Assembly: GCF_013376415.1 (NCBI RefSeq)
Contig: NZ_WYET01000004.1
Coordinates: 496,001-560,000, forward strand
Length of the DNA stretch: 64,000 nucleotides
DNA from: Flagellimonas chongwuensis
GTDB taxonomy: Bacteria; Bacteroidota; Bacteroidia; Flavobacteriales; Flavobacteriaceae
Direction of reading: 5' to 3'
The notes under the pieces were generated by a model. The model made no database searches. It saw nothing but the letters and a program-made list of their open reading frames with translations, and was not told the DNA's origin. Position numbers and translations under genes: made by a program. Below are positions 19,814-28,005 of the stretch, piece after piece. The stretch's first letter is position 1. Every line of letters begins with the position of its first letter.

Positions 19814-19961
19814 AGTTTTACTGGTTTAAAAAATGTTTAGAAATGGTCAAGGGAAGTCCGAATCCACTTAAAGGGACCTACCCTTGGTTATTGATTGATA
19901 CCCAAAGGGATGCTGAAGATTACAAAAGAACACAAGGCTCTTTATGCAAAAAAGTGGAAGT

Positions 19962-20363
19962 CTAAATTCGGAAAACTTGAAATCTAACGTGCTTCTTTAT
20001 GGATGAAGAGGATTTGGGATGTTCGAGCCCAAAACTTGTGTTAGATTCCAAAAACAATTGCCCCCAAGAGGCGCAAAATAAATTGGCAGTAAAAATACTG
20101 CCATACTCAAAAGAAAAACTATGTGATGATACTTCTTCCTCACGTTCGTCCTTTTCTTCTATATCTATTTCAGCACAGTGTCTTTTTTCGTGCCCTAGCT
20201 GCAATAGGTTAAAGGTAGCTGAGGAATGGTGATTCTCTAAGTTTTGAAGATAGCAGACATTGTCCGCAACTGAAGATTGTTGCGAATCGGCATATAAATT
20301 TATGAATCCCCCCAACAATAGGAGAAAGAGTGGAAACAAATATTTTGCGAATGCCTTTTTCAT
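19962..20363 (-). CDS. Small secreted His/Cys-containing protein ahead of the RND operon
   Basis: 133 aa from the ATG at 20363; the further-upstream TTG is less likely. The signal peptide spans residues 1-26 (L-L-L-L-G-G-F-I-N-L-Y-A). The mature part has a C-Y-L-Q-N-L-E-N-H-H segment, then G-H-E-K-R-H-C-A-E-I-D-I-E-E-K-D with an acidic run, and ends in F-Q-V-F-R-I. Three cysteines and several histidines might bind metal, but this is inference. It is 148 bp upstream of the adaptor gene on the same strand and probably leads the efflux operon. No family with known function recognised. Confidence 0.7.
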   Translation of the reverse strand: MKKAFAKYLFPLFLLLLGGFINLYADSQQSSVADNVCYLQNLENHHSSATFNLLQLGHEKRHCAEIDIEEKDEREEEVSSHSFSFEYGSIFTANLFCASWGQLFLESNTSFGLEHPKSSSSIKKHVRFQVFRI

Positions 20364-20490
20364 TTCGGGGAACAAAGCTATGTTACCCAGACTTCTCGAG
20401 CAAATAGTAGTTGTTAATTATGGTTAAAATCGATTAGTGGGCTATTTTTCTTGATGAAAATTTTGTAAACGATGGCAAAAAATCAGAATT

Positions 20491-20516
20491 AGGTAAATTG
20501 TATTTTTAAATTACCT
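20491..20516. promoter_or_regulatory. Possible operator in the RND / Crp-like divergent spacer
   Basis: AGGTAA (20491-20496) and TTACCT (20511-20516) form an interrupted palindrome with a 14-bp, T-rich centre containing TATTTTTA. It lies between the efflux operon and the divergent Crp/Fnr-like gene. Confidence 0.35.
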
Positions 20517-20609
20517 CACGGTGACAACTTTATTATTGATGATTTGAATGAAAAATCACTCAGATTGAATCTTTTCCATTAATTTACATTTAAAAGTTAC
20601 CATTCCATT

Positions 20610-21194
20610 TTGAAAGCTACCGAACACCCTTTTTACCACCATCTAAAAAAATATGTTTCTTTCGAGGATGCCGATTTTTCAAAAATGCTTTCCTATTTTG
20701 AAACACTTACTTTGGGTAAAAAGGAAATAGCAATGCAAGCTGGCAATCCTTGCAACCATAATTACTTTGTGATGAAGGGTTGCTTACACATGTATTTTAC
20801 TACAGAAAAAGGTACGGAACGTACTGTTCAGTTTGCCTTGGAGGGTTGGTGGCTGACCGATTTTTTGGCTTTCCAAAACCGTAGCAGTACGGATTTCAAC
20901 ATACAAGCCGTGGAAAAAAGTCAGGTTTTATCCATTTCCAGCGAACAACAAGAGCTATTACTTGAGGAGTTTCCAATGCTAGAGCACTATTTTAGAATTA
21001 TTTATCAAATTGCTTATGGAGCATCATTGATCAAGGTCAAATATCTCTATGATTTGTCCAAAGAGGAAATTTACCTTCATTTCACCGAGCATTTTCCAGA
21101 TTTTGCCCAACGTGTACCACAATATCTTATCGCTTCTTTTTTAGGATTGACACCGGAATATGTAAGCGAGATACGGGCCAAGAACCGTTCTTAA
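20610..21194 (+). CDS. Crp/Fnr-family transcriptional regulator, TTG start
   Basis: 194 aa. The N-terminal cyclic-nucleotide-binding-like beta-roll (about 25-115) includes N-Y-F-V-M-K-G-C-L-H-M-Y-F, and a short C-terminal helix-turn-helix ends in L-I-A-S-F-L-G-L-T-P-E-Y-V-S-E-I-R. No ATG lies between the in-frame stop at 20580 and the TTG at 20610, so TTG is the only fitting start. The charged residues that bind cAMP in Crp are not conserved. It is divergent from the efflux operon and followed by an AhpD-like gene, both possible targets. Confidence 0.88.
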   Translation: MKATEHPFYHHLKKYVSFEDADFSKMLSYFETLTLGKKEIAMQAGNPCNHNYFVMKGCLHMYFTTEKGTERTVQFALEGWWLTDFLAFQNRSSTDFNIQAVEKSQVLSISSEQQELLLEEFPMLEHYFRIIYQIAYGASLIKVKYLYDLSKEEIYLHFTEHFPDFAQRVPQYLIASFLGLTPEYVSEIRAKNRS

Positions 21195-21259
21195 ACCCGT
21201 TTAAGTTTTCTGCCTTTCAACTGGAATACCTTAGCATCATCATTCTAAAAGATATTATT

Positions 21260-21700
21260 ATGGAAAAAAGAATTCAAATTGATGCGGTGGAACCTTTGGC
21301 CTTTAAAGCGATGTTCGGGCTTGAAAAATATCTACAACAGAGTCCACTCGACAAAATTCATTATGAATTGATAAAAATCAGGGCTTCGCAACTCAACGGA
21401 TGTGCCTTTTGTTTGGATATGCACACTAAAGATGCCCTAAAGTTGGGCGAAGACCCTACACGGATATTTTTGCTGGATGCATGGTGGGAAACCGATCTGT
21501 TTTCTGAAGAAGAGCAGGTAATCCTAAAAGCTACAGAGGAAATTACCCTAGTGCATAAAAATGGGCTCAGTACCGAAACCTATCAAAAAGCTACCAAGCT
21601 GTTCAATGAAAATTACATTTCACAAATTATAATGGCCATTGTTACCATAAATGCATGGAACCGTATTGCGATAAGCACCCATAAACCTATACAGAAATAA
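21260..21700 (+). CDS. AhpD-like carboxymuconolactone decarboxylase family protein
   Basis: 146 aa. L-N-G-C-A-F-C-L-D-M-H (about residues 49-59) is the C-x-x-C-x3-H active site of the alkylhydroperoxidase D-like group, which reduces peroxides or acts as a thiol antioxidant. It is 65 bp behind the Crp/Fnr-like regulator, a pair often seen in Flavobacteriia and Sphingobacteriia, and ends at a terminator. Confidence 0.93.
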   Translation: MEKRIQIDAVEPLAFKAMFGLEKYLQQSPLDKIHYELIKIRASQLNGCAFCLDMHTKDALKLGEDPTRIFLLDAWWETDLFSEEEQVILKATEEITLVHKNGLSTETYQKATKLFNENYISQIIMAIVTINAWNRIAISTHKPIQK

Positions 21701-21724
21701 GTATTCTCGGCAAATAATCTTGAG

Positions 21725-21752
21725 GAGGCCCCATTGTGGGCCTCTGTTTGTT
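21725..21752 (+). terminator. Rho-independent terminator after the AhpD-like gene
   Basis: GAGGCCC and GGGCCTC form a 7-bp GC-rich stem with a 6-nt loop, followed by TGTTTGTTT. Confidence 0.75.
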
Positions 21753-21814
21753 TAGCACATATCAAACAAATATATCCTATATTAGTGTGTCCTAAATACC
21801 TCTAAAACTATTAC

Positions 21815-22402
21815 ATGAGAACCAAATTTGCTTCCATATTTGTTTTGTCGATACTTTTCTGTTCAGCATGCAAAAACTTCAAGGCAAAAGAAAACGATTC
21901 CGAACCAAAAGATGAAAATTTCAATACCATTGGGGTCAATAACGAGTATCAAATAGAAATTCCTCGTTTTATGAATGGCACTACGGGTTTGAACGAAGAA
22001 GCATCTTTGCAGTATCAAAGCTTGCGCCATGAGGCTTACCTGCTTATAATTGATGAACCTAAATTAGGTTTTGAACAGGTATACCGTGATTTGGAGCAAT
22101 ATGACGATAAGCTCTCCGTATTACAAAACTATAGGGATGCCCGTATTCAAATACTTTCCAGAACAACGAAAATCATTAATAAATTCAATTCAAAACCCTT
22201 TAAAATAAATGGACTAGATGCAGAATTTTTGGAACTCGAGGCCAAAGTGAATGGTGTGGACGATGAAATTTTCTATTTTCTAACCTTTGTTGATGGAGGT
22301 GAAAAGGTTTATATGATAATGGCTTGGACACTTAAAAACAGAAAAGAGGAGCATAAAAAAACCTTTAAAGCAATTGCCGAATCTTTTGAACTTATTAATT
22401 AG
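21815..22402 (+). CDS. Putative lipoprotein of unknown function
   Basis: 195 aa with a lipoprotein signal; Cys19 in F-C-S-A-C is the likely modified residue. The mature part contains N-E-Y-Q-I-E-I-P-R-F-M and A-W-T-L-K-N-R-K-E-E-H-K-K-T-F-K-A-I-A-E-S-F near the end. This arrangement resembles PsbP-like or DUF1795-type single-domain proteins, though I cannot assign it with confidence. Convergent with carB. Confidence 0.8.
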   Translation: MRTKFASIFVLSILFCSACKNFKAKENDSEPKDENFNTIGVNNEYQIEIPRFMNGTTGLNEEASLQYQSLRHEAYLLIIDEPKLGFEQVYRDLEQYDDKLSVLQNYRDARIQILSRTTKIINKFNSKPFKINGLDAEFLELEAKVNGVDDEIFYFLTFVDGGEKVYMIMAWTLKNRKEEHKKTFKAIAESFELIN

Positions 22403-22443
22403 GAAATCGCTTTAAAGGCTTATACTGTAGTTGATACAATCTA

Positions 22444-25296
22444 TTACTTGCTCAAATACATCTTTCTTCTTGCATACAAGTTATAGAACTCATCATCTTT
22501 TAGGCTATCAATAAAAAGTATGCTCTCTCCGGTACTCTTCATCTCTGGCCCCAAGTTTTTGTTCACATTAGGGAATTTATTGAAAGAGAACACGGGCTGT
22601 TTGATGGCATATCCATCCAAATGTGGCTTAAAGTCAAAATCCTTGACTTTTTTCTCGCCCAACATTACTTTGGTGGCATAGTTTACATAAGGTTCTTTGT
22701 ATGCCTTAGCTATAAAAGGAACCGTACGCGATGCCCTTGGGTTGGCCTCGATAATGTATACGATATCATCTTTAACCGCAAACTGAATATTGATCAAGCC
22801 TACCGTATTAAGTGCCAAAGCAATTTTTTTGGTATGGTCTTTTATCTGTTGCAACACAAATTCACCCAAGTTAAATGGTGGCAATGTGGCGTTGGAGTCT
22901 CCCGAGTGGATTCCACAAGGCTCGATGTGCTCCATGATTCCGATAATGTACACATCCTCCCCGTCGCAAATGGCATCGGCCTCTGCTTCGATAGCTCCGT
23001 CCAAATAATGATCCAACAGCAACTTGTTGTTCGGTATTTTGCGCAACAAATCCACAACATGGGCTTCCAGCTCCTCTTTGTTGATTACAATTTTCATACC
23101 CTGACCTCCTAAAACATAGGATGGTCTTACCAACAATGGGAACTTTAGCTCATCAGCCAAATCCAAGGCTTCGTCCGCTGTTTCCGCGACTCCAAATCTT
23201 GGGTAAGGAATATCATTGTTCTTTAACAAAGTGGAGAAACTACCCCTATCCTCTGCCAAATCCAACGATTGGAAACTGGTTCCGATGATGTTGATGCCGT
23301 ATTTATCCAGTTTTTCGGCAAGCTTCAATGCGGTTTGCCCTCCCAACTGTACAATTACACCTTCCGGCTTTTCGTGTAGGATGATGTCGTATATGTGTTC
23401 CCAGAATACGGGCTCAAAGTAAAGCTTGTCCGCAGTATCAAAATCAGTAGAAACGGTCTCTGGGTTACAGTTGATCATGATGGTCTCGTAACCGCATTCA
23501 GCAGCGGCCAAAACCCCGTGTACACAACAGTAATCGAACTCGATTCCCTGCCCGATTCGGTTAGGCCCTGAACCCAAAACCACTACTTTTTTCTTGTCAG
23601 TGACCACACTATCGTTGGCCACGTAGCGCTCACCAGTTGGTGTTTCTATCTCTTCCTCAAAAGTGGAATAGTAATACGGAGTAACAGCTTGGAACTCTGC
23701 AGCACAGGTGTCCACCAACTTATACACTCTGTTGATGTTCAAATCCATACGCTTGGTATGCACTTCGCTCTCCCAACAATCCAACATGTGAGCGATTTGT
23801 CTGTCCGCAAAACCTTTTTGTTTAGCTTCCAACAACAGGGCTTTTGGCAAGCTTTCTATGGTATATTTTGATATTTCTTGCTCCAGATAGTGCAATTCCT
23901 CATATTGTTTAAGGAACCACATATCTATCTTGGTGATTTCGTGGATACGCTTTAATGGAATCCCAAGTTGGATGGCATCGTAGATCACAAACACCCTATC
24001 CCAGCTCGGCACTCTTAATTTCTCGATAATAGTTTCGTAGTCCTTATAACCCTTACCATCGGCACCTAATCCATTTCGCTTGATTTCCAAGGACTGTGTG
24101 GCTTTGTGTAAGGCTTCTTGGAACGAACGCCCGATTCCCATCACCTCTCCTACGGATTTCATCTGTAGACCAAGGGTTCTGTCAGAACCTTCAAATTTAT
24201 CGAAGTTCCAACGTGGTATTTTTACGATTACGTAGTCCAAAGTCGGCTCAAACAAAGCAGATGTGGATTTGGTAATCTGGTTGTCCAACTCGTCCAAGGT
24301 ATAACCGATGGCCAGTTTAGCGGCAATTTTTGCAATCGGGTATCCAGTGGCTTTGGACGCCAATGCAGACGAACGGGAAACCCTTGGGTTGATCTCGATG
24401 GCTATAATATCCTCTTTTTCATCCGGACTAACGGCAAATTGTACATTACATCCACCGGCGAAGTCCCCTATACTGCGCATCATATGGATGGCCATATCCC
24501 TCATACGTTGGAAAGTACTGTCCGAAAGGGTCATAGCCGGTGCAACGGTGATGGAATCCCCTGTATGAATGCCCATTGGGTCCATATTTTCAATGGTACA
24601 AATGATCACTACGTTGTCGTTTTTGTCACGCAGCAGCTCCAACTCGTATTCTTTCCAGCCCATTAAGGCCTTATCAATCATTACTTCGTGGATGGGAGAA
24701 ACTTCCAATCCATGGCTCAACATATCATCAAAATGTTCCGGATCGTAAACGATACCTGCTCCTGCCCCACCAAGGGTAAACGAAGCTCGAATTACCAAGG
24801 GGAAACCAAATTCCTGGGCGATTTCCTTTCCTTTTAAGAATGAGGTAGCGGAAGCCTGTGGTGGCATCCCCACCCCTATTTTAAGCATGAGTTCCCTAAA
24901 TTTCTCACGATCTTCGGTAATGTTGATGGCATCGATATCCACACCTATGATCTCCACGCCAAAATCTTCCCAGATACCCTTTTCATCAGCTTCGATACAT
25001 AGGTTCAATGCGGTTTGCCCCCCCATAGTTGGCAATACAGCATCAATATTTGGGTGCTTTTGAAGTATTTCTATGATCGATTTGGTTGTCAACGGTTTTA
25101 GATAAACATGGTCCGCCATAGTGGGGTCCGTCATAATTGTAGCGGGATTACTGTTTATCAAAATCGTCTCGATACCATCTTCCCGAAGGGAACGAAGTGC
25201 TTGGGAACCAGAATAATCGAACTCACATGCCTGGCCGATAATGATCGGACCAGAACCAATAATCAAAATGGAATTTAAATCTTTTCTTTTTGGCAT
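22444..25296 (-). CDS. carB: Carbamoyl-phosphate synthase large chain, without allosteric domain
   Basis: 950 aa. Two homologous ATP-grasp halves are present: the N-terminal half with G-S-G-P-I-I-I-G-Q-A-C-E-F-D-Y and the C-terminal half with G-S-G-P-N-R-I-G-Q-G-I-E-F-D-Y. The protein ends soon after G-P-E-M-K-S-T-G-E, which in the ~1070-residue E. coli enzyme comes just before the C-terminal MGS-like domain that binds UMP and ornithine. That domain is therefore missing. It makes carbamoyl phosphate for pyrimidine and arginine synthesis together with CarA, which is not in the window. Confidence 0.97.
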   Translation of the reverse strand: MPKRKDLNSILIIGSGPIIIGQACEFDYSGSQALRSLREDGIETILINSNPATIMTDPTMADHVYLKPLTTKSIIEILQKHPNIDAVLPTMGGQTALNLCIEADEKGIWEDFGVEIIGVDIDAINITEDREKFRELMLKIGVGMPPQASATSFLKGKEIAQEFGFPLVIRASFTLGGAGAGIVYDPEHFDDMLSHGLEVSPIHEVMIDKALMGWKEYELELLRDKNDNVVIICTIENMDPMGIHTGDSITVAPAMTLSDSTFQRMRDMAIHMMRSIGDFAGGCNVQFAVSPDEKEDIIAIEINPRVSRSSALASKATGYPIAKIAAKLAIGYTLDELDNQITKSTSALFEPTLDYVIVKIPRWNFDKFEGSDRTLGLQMKSVGEVMGIGRSFQEALHKATQSLEIKRNGLGADGKGYKDYETIIEKLRVPSWDRVFVIYDAIQLGIPLKRIHEITKIDMWFLKQYEELHYLEQEISKYTIESLPKALLLEAKQKGFADRQIAHMLDCWESEVHTKRMDLNINRVYKLVDTCAAEFQAVTPYYYSTFEEEIETPTGERYVANDSVVTDKKKVVVLGSGPNRIGQGIEFDYCCVHGVLAAAECGYETIMINCNPETVSTDFDTADKLYFEPVFWEHIYDIILHEKPEGVIVQLGGQTALKLAEKLDKYGINIIGTSFQSLDLAEDRGSFSTLLKNNDIPYPRFGVAETADEALDLADELKFPLLVRPSYVLGGQGMKIVINKEELEAHVVDLLRKIPNNKLLLDHYLDGAIEAEADAICDGEDVYIIGIMEHIEPCGIHSGDSNATLPPFNLGEFVLQQIKDHTKKIALALNTVGLINIQFAVKDDIVYIIEANPRASRTVPFIAKAYKEPYVNYATKVMLGEKKVKDFDFKPHLDGYAIKQPVFSFNKFPNVNKNLGPEMKSTGESILFIDSLKDDEFYNLYARRKMYLSK

Positions 25297-25337
25297 TTTC
25301 TTTAGGGGTTTCTCGTTATTTGCTTATATGTCAAAAA

Positions 25338-25367
25338 AAAGGTGTTACCTAGAAAAGTAACACCTTT
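25338..25367 (-). terminator. Terminator of rpmH
   Basis: AAAGGTGTTAC and GTAACACCTTT form an 11-bp stem with an 8-nt loop. Read on the minus strand it is followed by a run of T, as expected for a terminator of rpmH ahead of carB. Confidence 0.88.
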
Positions 25368-25390
25368 AATTTAAATAATAGATACTATCA

Positions 25391-25549
25391 TTATTTTTTA
25401 TGTCTTGGCTCAGAGGAAACAGTTAATCTTTTTCTTCCCTTGGCTCTTCTTCTCGCAAGAACTTTTCTACCATTGGCAGTCGCCATGCGCTCCCTAAAAC
25501 CATGCTTGTTTCTTCTCTTCCTTTTGGATGGTTGATACGTTCTTTTCAT
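25391..25549 (-). CDS. rpmH: 50S ribosomal protein L34
   Basis: 52 aa, beginning [14 protein letters not shown] and containing [13 protein letters not shown] and [13 protein letters not shown], the universal L34 pattern, with a short C-terminal tail ([10 protein letters not shown]). Very basic. A clear promoter lies upstream and a terminator downstream, so it is transcribed on its own. dnaA and rnpA, frequent neighbours in other phyla, are absent here. Confidence 0.97.
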   Translation of the reverse strand: MKRTYQPSKRKRRNKHGFRERMATANGRKVLARRRAKGRKRLTVSSEPRHKK

Positions 25550-25610
25550 TTCCGAACTGTTTTATGGATTTTGTTGATGGGAATTCTGTTTCCCTAAAAA
25601 ATTCTGGGCG

Positions 25611-25640
25611 CAAATATACAAAGACTTTTTACTTTGGCAA
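25611..25640 (-). promoter_or_regulatory. rpmH promoter, flavobacterial consensus
   Basis: On the minus strand, TTG (complement of 25638-25640), 19 bp, then TATATTTG (complement of 25611-25618) followed by C: an exact match to TTG-N19-TAnnTTTG of Bacteroidota. The start codon is about 62 bp downstream. Confidence 0.75.
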
Positions 25641-25673
25641 GCCCAAACTTAAAATATTTAATTAAGTTTTTAG

Positions 25674-25681
25674 TACTTTTG
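25674..25681 (+). promoter_or_regulatory. -7 element for the TPR membrane protein gene
   Basis: TACTTTTG followed by C, matching TAnnTTTG, 36 bp before the ATG at 25718. No TTG at the ideal upstream distance was found. Confidence 0.5.
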
Positions 25682-25717
25682 CCAGCGCTAAACCAAAGGT
25701 AAAAATTACTAGACGAT

Positions 25718-26233
25718 ATGTTCAATAAAAATATTAAGCTTGTTATTGCCGTTCTTATCATTGCTTATGCCGTTTACCAGTTTGTGGAAGGCAACATTGG
25801 CAATGGAATCGCACTAATTTTGCTCTCCCTTGTTTTCATCTTCCTTTACTTTAGAAATGAATTTATTCTTTTGGCCTTTCTTAAAATGAGAAAGCAAGAT
25901 CTGGACGGAGTGCAAAACTGGCTTGATAAAATTAAGAACCCTGAGTCTGCCCTTATTAAAAAACAAGTAGGTTATTACAATTACCTGCACGGGATTATCT
26001 ACTCACAAAAAAACCTGACCCAAGCAGAAAAGTACTTTAAAAAGGCCCTCAAGTTTGGTCTCACCATGGATTACGACGTGGCCATGGCCAAATTGAGCCT
26101 GGCAGGTATTGCTATGCAAAAGCGAAGAAAGCGTGAAGCAACCCAGTTGTTGAACGAGGCCAAGAAGTTGGACAAGAACAACATGCTTACCGACCAGATC
26201 AAGATGATGCAGCAACAGATGAAGAAGATTTAA
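25718..26233 (+). CDS. Membrane protein with C-terminal TPR-like helices
   Basis: 171 aa. Two adjacent transmembrane helices (about residues 6-24 and 28-50) precede a cytoplasmic, lysine-rich helical part. That part contains a TPR-like unit around Y-L-H-G-I-I-Y-S-Q-K-N-L-T-Q-A-E-K-Y-F-K-K-A and a second around Q-L-L-N-E-A-K-K-L-D. It probably acts as a membrane-tethered scaffold; no defined function. Divergent from rpmH. Confidence 0.85.
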   Translation: MFNKNIKLVIAVLIIAYAVYQFVEGNIGNGIALILLSLVFIFLYFRNEFILLAFLKMRKQDLDGVQNWLDKIKNPESALIKKQVGYYNYLHGIIYSQKNLTQAEKYFKKALKFGLTMDYDVAMAKLSLAGIAMQKRRKREATQLLNEAKKLDKNNMLTDQIKMMQQQMKKI

Positions 26234-26348
26234 GAGGTTTTCTTTTTCACTCTCACTCTCCTATTTCTTTTCTTTTATATTGATGGGTGTATTACAATAG
26301 TAGTATAAGTGCTTGATTTGCCCACAACAACCCTTTATAAAATATTTT

Positions 26349-26363
26349 AACTACAATGTAGTT
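26349..26363. promoter_or_regulatory. Candidate operator upstream of the PadR gene
   Basis: AACTACAATGTAGTT is a perfect palindrome (7+1+7), 43 bp before the PadR start. A further half-site AACTACA is at 26378-26384. The location suits autoregulation of the PadR/membrane-protein pair; the binding itself is inference. Confidence 0.6.
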
Positions 26364-26405
26364 TATTAAAAACTATTAACTACATTTACGGTAAATATAT
26401 TTGAA

Positions 26406-26735
26406 ATGAACAAATCAACTCTTGGAGAATTTGAGGAGATTGTCTTACTGATTGTCGCCATTTTGAGCGGTGATGCCTACAGCGTAACCATTATTTCAGA
26501 AATTGAAGAGCGATTAGACCGAAATGTCAGTTTGGGAGCCGTACAGACCGTTTTAAAAAGGTTGGAGAAAAAAGGTTTACTGACATCTGATTTGGGAGAT
26601 GCCACAAACGAGAGAGGCGGAAAACGCAAGCGACTCTACGAGATTACCGCGGAAGGGCAAGAATTACTGGACCTCAACAAAGCCCAAAGAAATTCCCTTT
26701 GGAATGCCATACCCAAGCTATCATTCAATTTTTAA
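26406..26735 (+). CDS. PadR-family transcriptional regulator
   Basis: 109 aa. A winged helix with L-G-E-F-E-E-I-V-L-L-I-V-A-I-L at the start and L-G-A-V-Q-T-V-L-K-R-L-E-K-K-G-L-L as the recognition part, then K-R-K-R-L-Y-E-I-T-A-E-G. This is the short PadR subtype that in Bacteroidota accompanies ABC permeases with a 'prefix' domain. It is 3 bp upstream of the next gene, which carries such a prefix domain. A perfect palindrome in its promoter region suggests autoregulation. Confidence 0.93.
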   Translation: MNKSTLGEFEEIVLLIVAILSGDAYSVTIISEIEERLDRNVSLGAVQTVLKRLEKKGLLTSDLGDATNERGGKRKRLYEITAEGQELLDLNKAQRNSLWNAIPKLSFNF

Positions 26736-26738
26736 GCA

Positions 26739-27263
26739 ATGAACCCAAAAGAACATAAGCCGCTACGAATTGCATTGGCATTCTTTAACTGGTACTGCCA
26801 TCCCGATTTTCGAGAAGAAATTGAGGGGGATTTAATGGAGCGCTTCAATAGGTATTGCTTAAAATATGGGTACGCCAAAGCAAACAGACTCTTTGTAAAG
26901 GATGTCCTTTTTCTATTTCGCCCAGCCATCATTGGAAATATTTATCACTTAACACATACAGATACTATGGAACTTACACATCAAAACAAACGACTTATCA
27001 CTATTTTGGCCATTGCCTTGTCCATTCTTCTTATCCCGTTCATCGCTATGGGTTTTACCAACGAAGTTAACTGGTCAGTTTTCGACTTTCTCTTGATAGG
27101 TGTTCTATTGTTTGGCGCAGGACTGGTGCTTGAACTTATTTTGAGAAAGGTCAAAACCTTACGTTATCGCATTATCTTGGGCATTGCATTGTTCGCGGTC
27201 TTACTTTTGGTTTGGGTAGAACTTGCCGTTGGCATTTTTGGAACACCATTGGCCGGTAGCTAA
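26739..27263 (+). CDS. Small membrane protein with an ABC-permease 'prefix' domain
   Basis: 174 aa. Residues 1-70 (F-F-N-W-Y-C-H-P-D-F-R-E-E-I-E-G-D-L and M-E-R-F) match the cytoplasmic 'permease prefix domain 2' that normally precedes a full FtsX/MacB-type ABC permease of about 780-880 aa. Here it is followed only by M-E-L-T-H-Q-N-K-R and three hydrophobic helices (about 85-105, 112-130 and 140-165), with no extracytoplasmic or FtsX domain and no ATPase nearby. It is therefore a stand-alone or reduced version, co-transcribed with PadR. Confidence 0.78.
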   Translation: MNPKEHKPLRIALAFFNWYCHPDFREEIEGDLMERFNRYCLKYGYAKANRLFVKDVLFLFRPAIIGNIYHLTHTDTMELTHQNKRLITILAIALSILLIPFIAMGFTNEVNWSVFDFLLIGVLLFGAGLVLELILRKVKTLRYRIILGIALFAVLLLVWVELAVGIFGTPLAGS

Positions 27264-27328
27264 AAAAATAAATTACAGAGCCCTTCACTTTAACTATTTC
27301 GTCTGCACGTTGATGCTATTTTTCAATT

Positions 27329-27919
27329 ATGTACTATCCAATCTGCCTTAATGGCGTTAACATCTACCCCCTATTTGGTGATTTCTTGATAGGTGCGCCT
27401 TACATCTTTGATTTTTCTTCCAAAAACCCAAAAACACTGGAATACAACCTTTTTGATTTTAAGGAATTCAACGAAGTTATTTTTGATGAATTGGAGACCA
27501 CTTCGCATCATTGGGGCATTGGCAGATATTTGGAAGAACGCAAAACCCTCCTACGCGCCTACCCCAACATTATAGAGGAAAAACGGTATTACCACCTTGG
27601 GTTGGATATAATAGTGCCATACGACACGGCAATGTATGCGCCTTTGAATGCCGTGGTTTATGAAACAGGCAAAGAAACCGCCATTGGTAATTATGGGGGC
27701 TACATTATCCTAAAACATGATATTGTTGGTGCCGTTTTTTATTCACTGTACGGACACTTAAAAACGCCCCACTTGGTCAATGTTGGTGACACAATCGGAA
27801 CTGGGCAAAAGTTTGCGCACATCGGCAAAGAAAGTGACAGCGGCGGTTGGTTTTGCCATGTGCACCTGCAAATTCTCACCCAAGCAGCAATTGACCAGGG
27901 TTATTCGGACTGGGGATAA
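27329..27919 (+). CDS. M23-family metallopeptidase, frameshifted at the C-terminus
   Basis: 196 aa as read. The LytM/M23 zinc site is intact: His89 and Asp93 (Y-H-L-G-L-D), then H177-V-H179. It has no signal peptide, as in the cytoplasmic-type members of this subfamily. The frame ends at TAA 27917 just after S-D-W-G, but the -1 frame from 27919 to 27987 reads I-S-P-E-L-L-P-K-V-E-T-Y-F-P-S-P-Y-F-L-F-K-Y. That looks like the natural C-terminal tail, so one base appears to be missing near 27918. The catalytic core may still fold. Confidence 0.82.
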   Translation: MYYPICLNGVNIYPLFGDFLIGAPYIFDFSSKNPKTLEYNLFDFKEFNEVIFDELETTSHHWGIGRYLEERKTLLRAYPNIIEEKRYYHLGLDIIVPYDTAMYAPLNAVVYETGKETAIGNYGGYIILKHDIVGAVFYSLYGHLKTPHLVNVGDTIGTGQKFAHIGKESDSGGWFCHVHLQILTQAAIDQGYSDWG

Positions 27920-28005
27920 TTTCGCCCGAATTACTGCCAAAAGTGGAAACGTATTTCCCTTCGCCTTATTTTTTGTTTAAATACTAGAAAGTGTGAATCA
28001 AGAAC

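Noticed and set aside
26396-26410. TATATTTG just before the PadR ATG as a leaderless promoter
   Set aside because: The -7 match ends 2 bp before the ATG, so transcription would begin inside the first codons, and no TTG is at the right distance.
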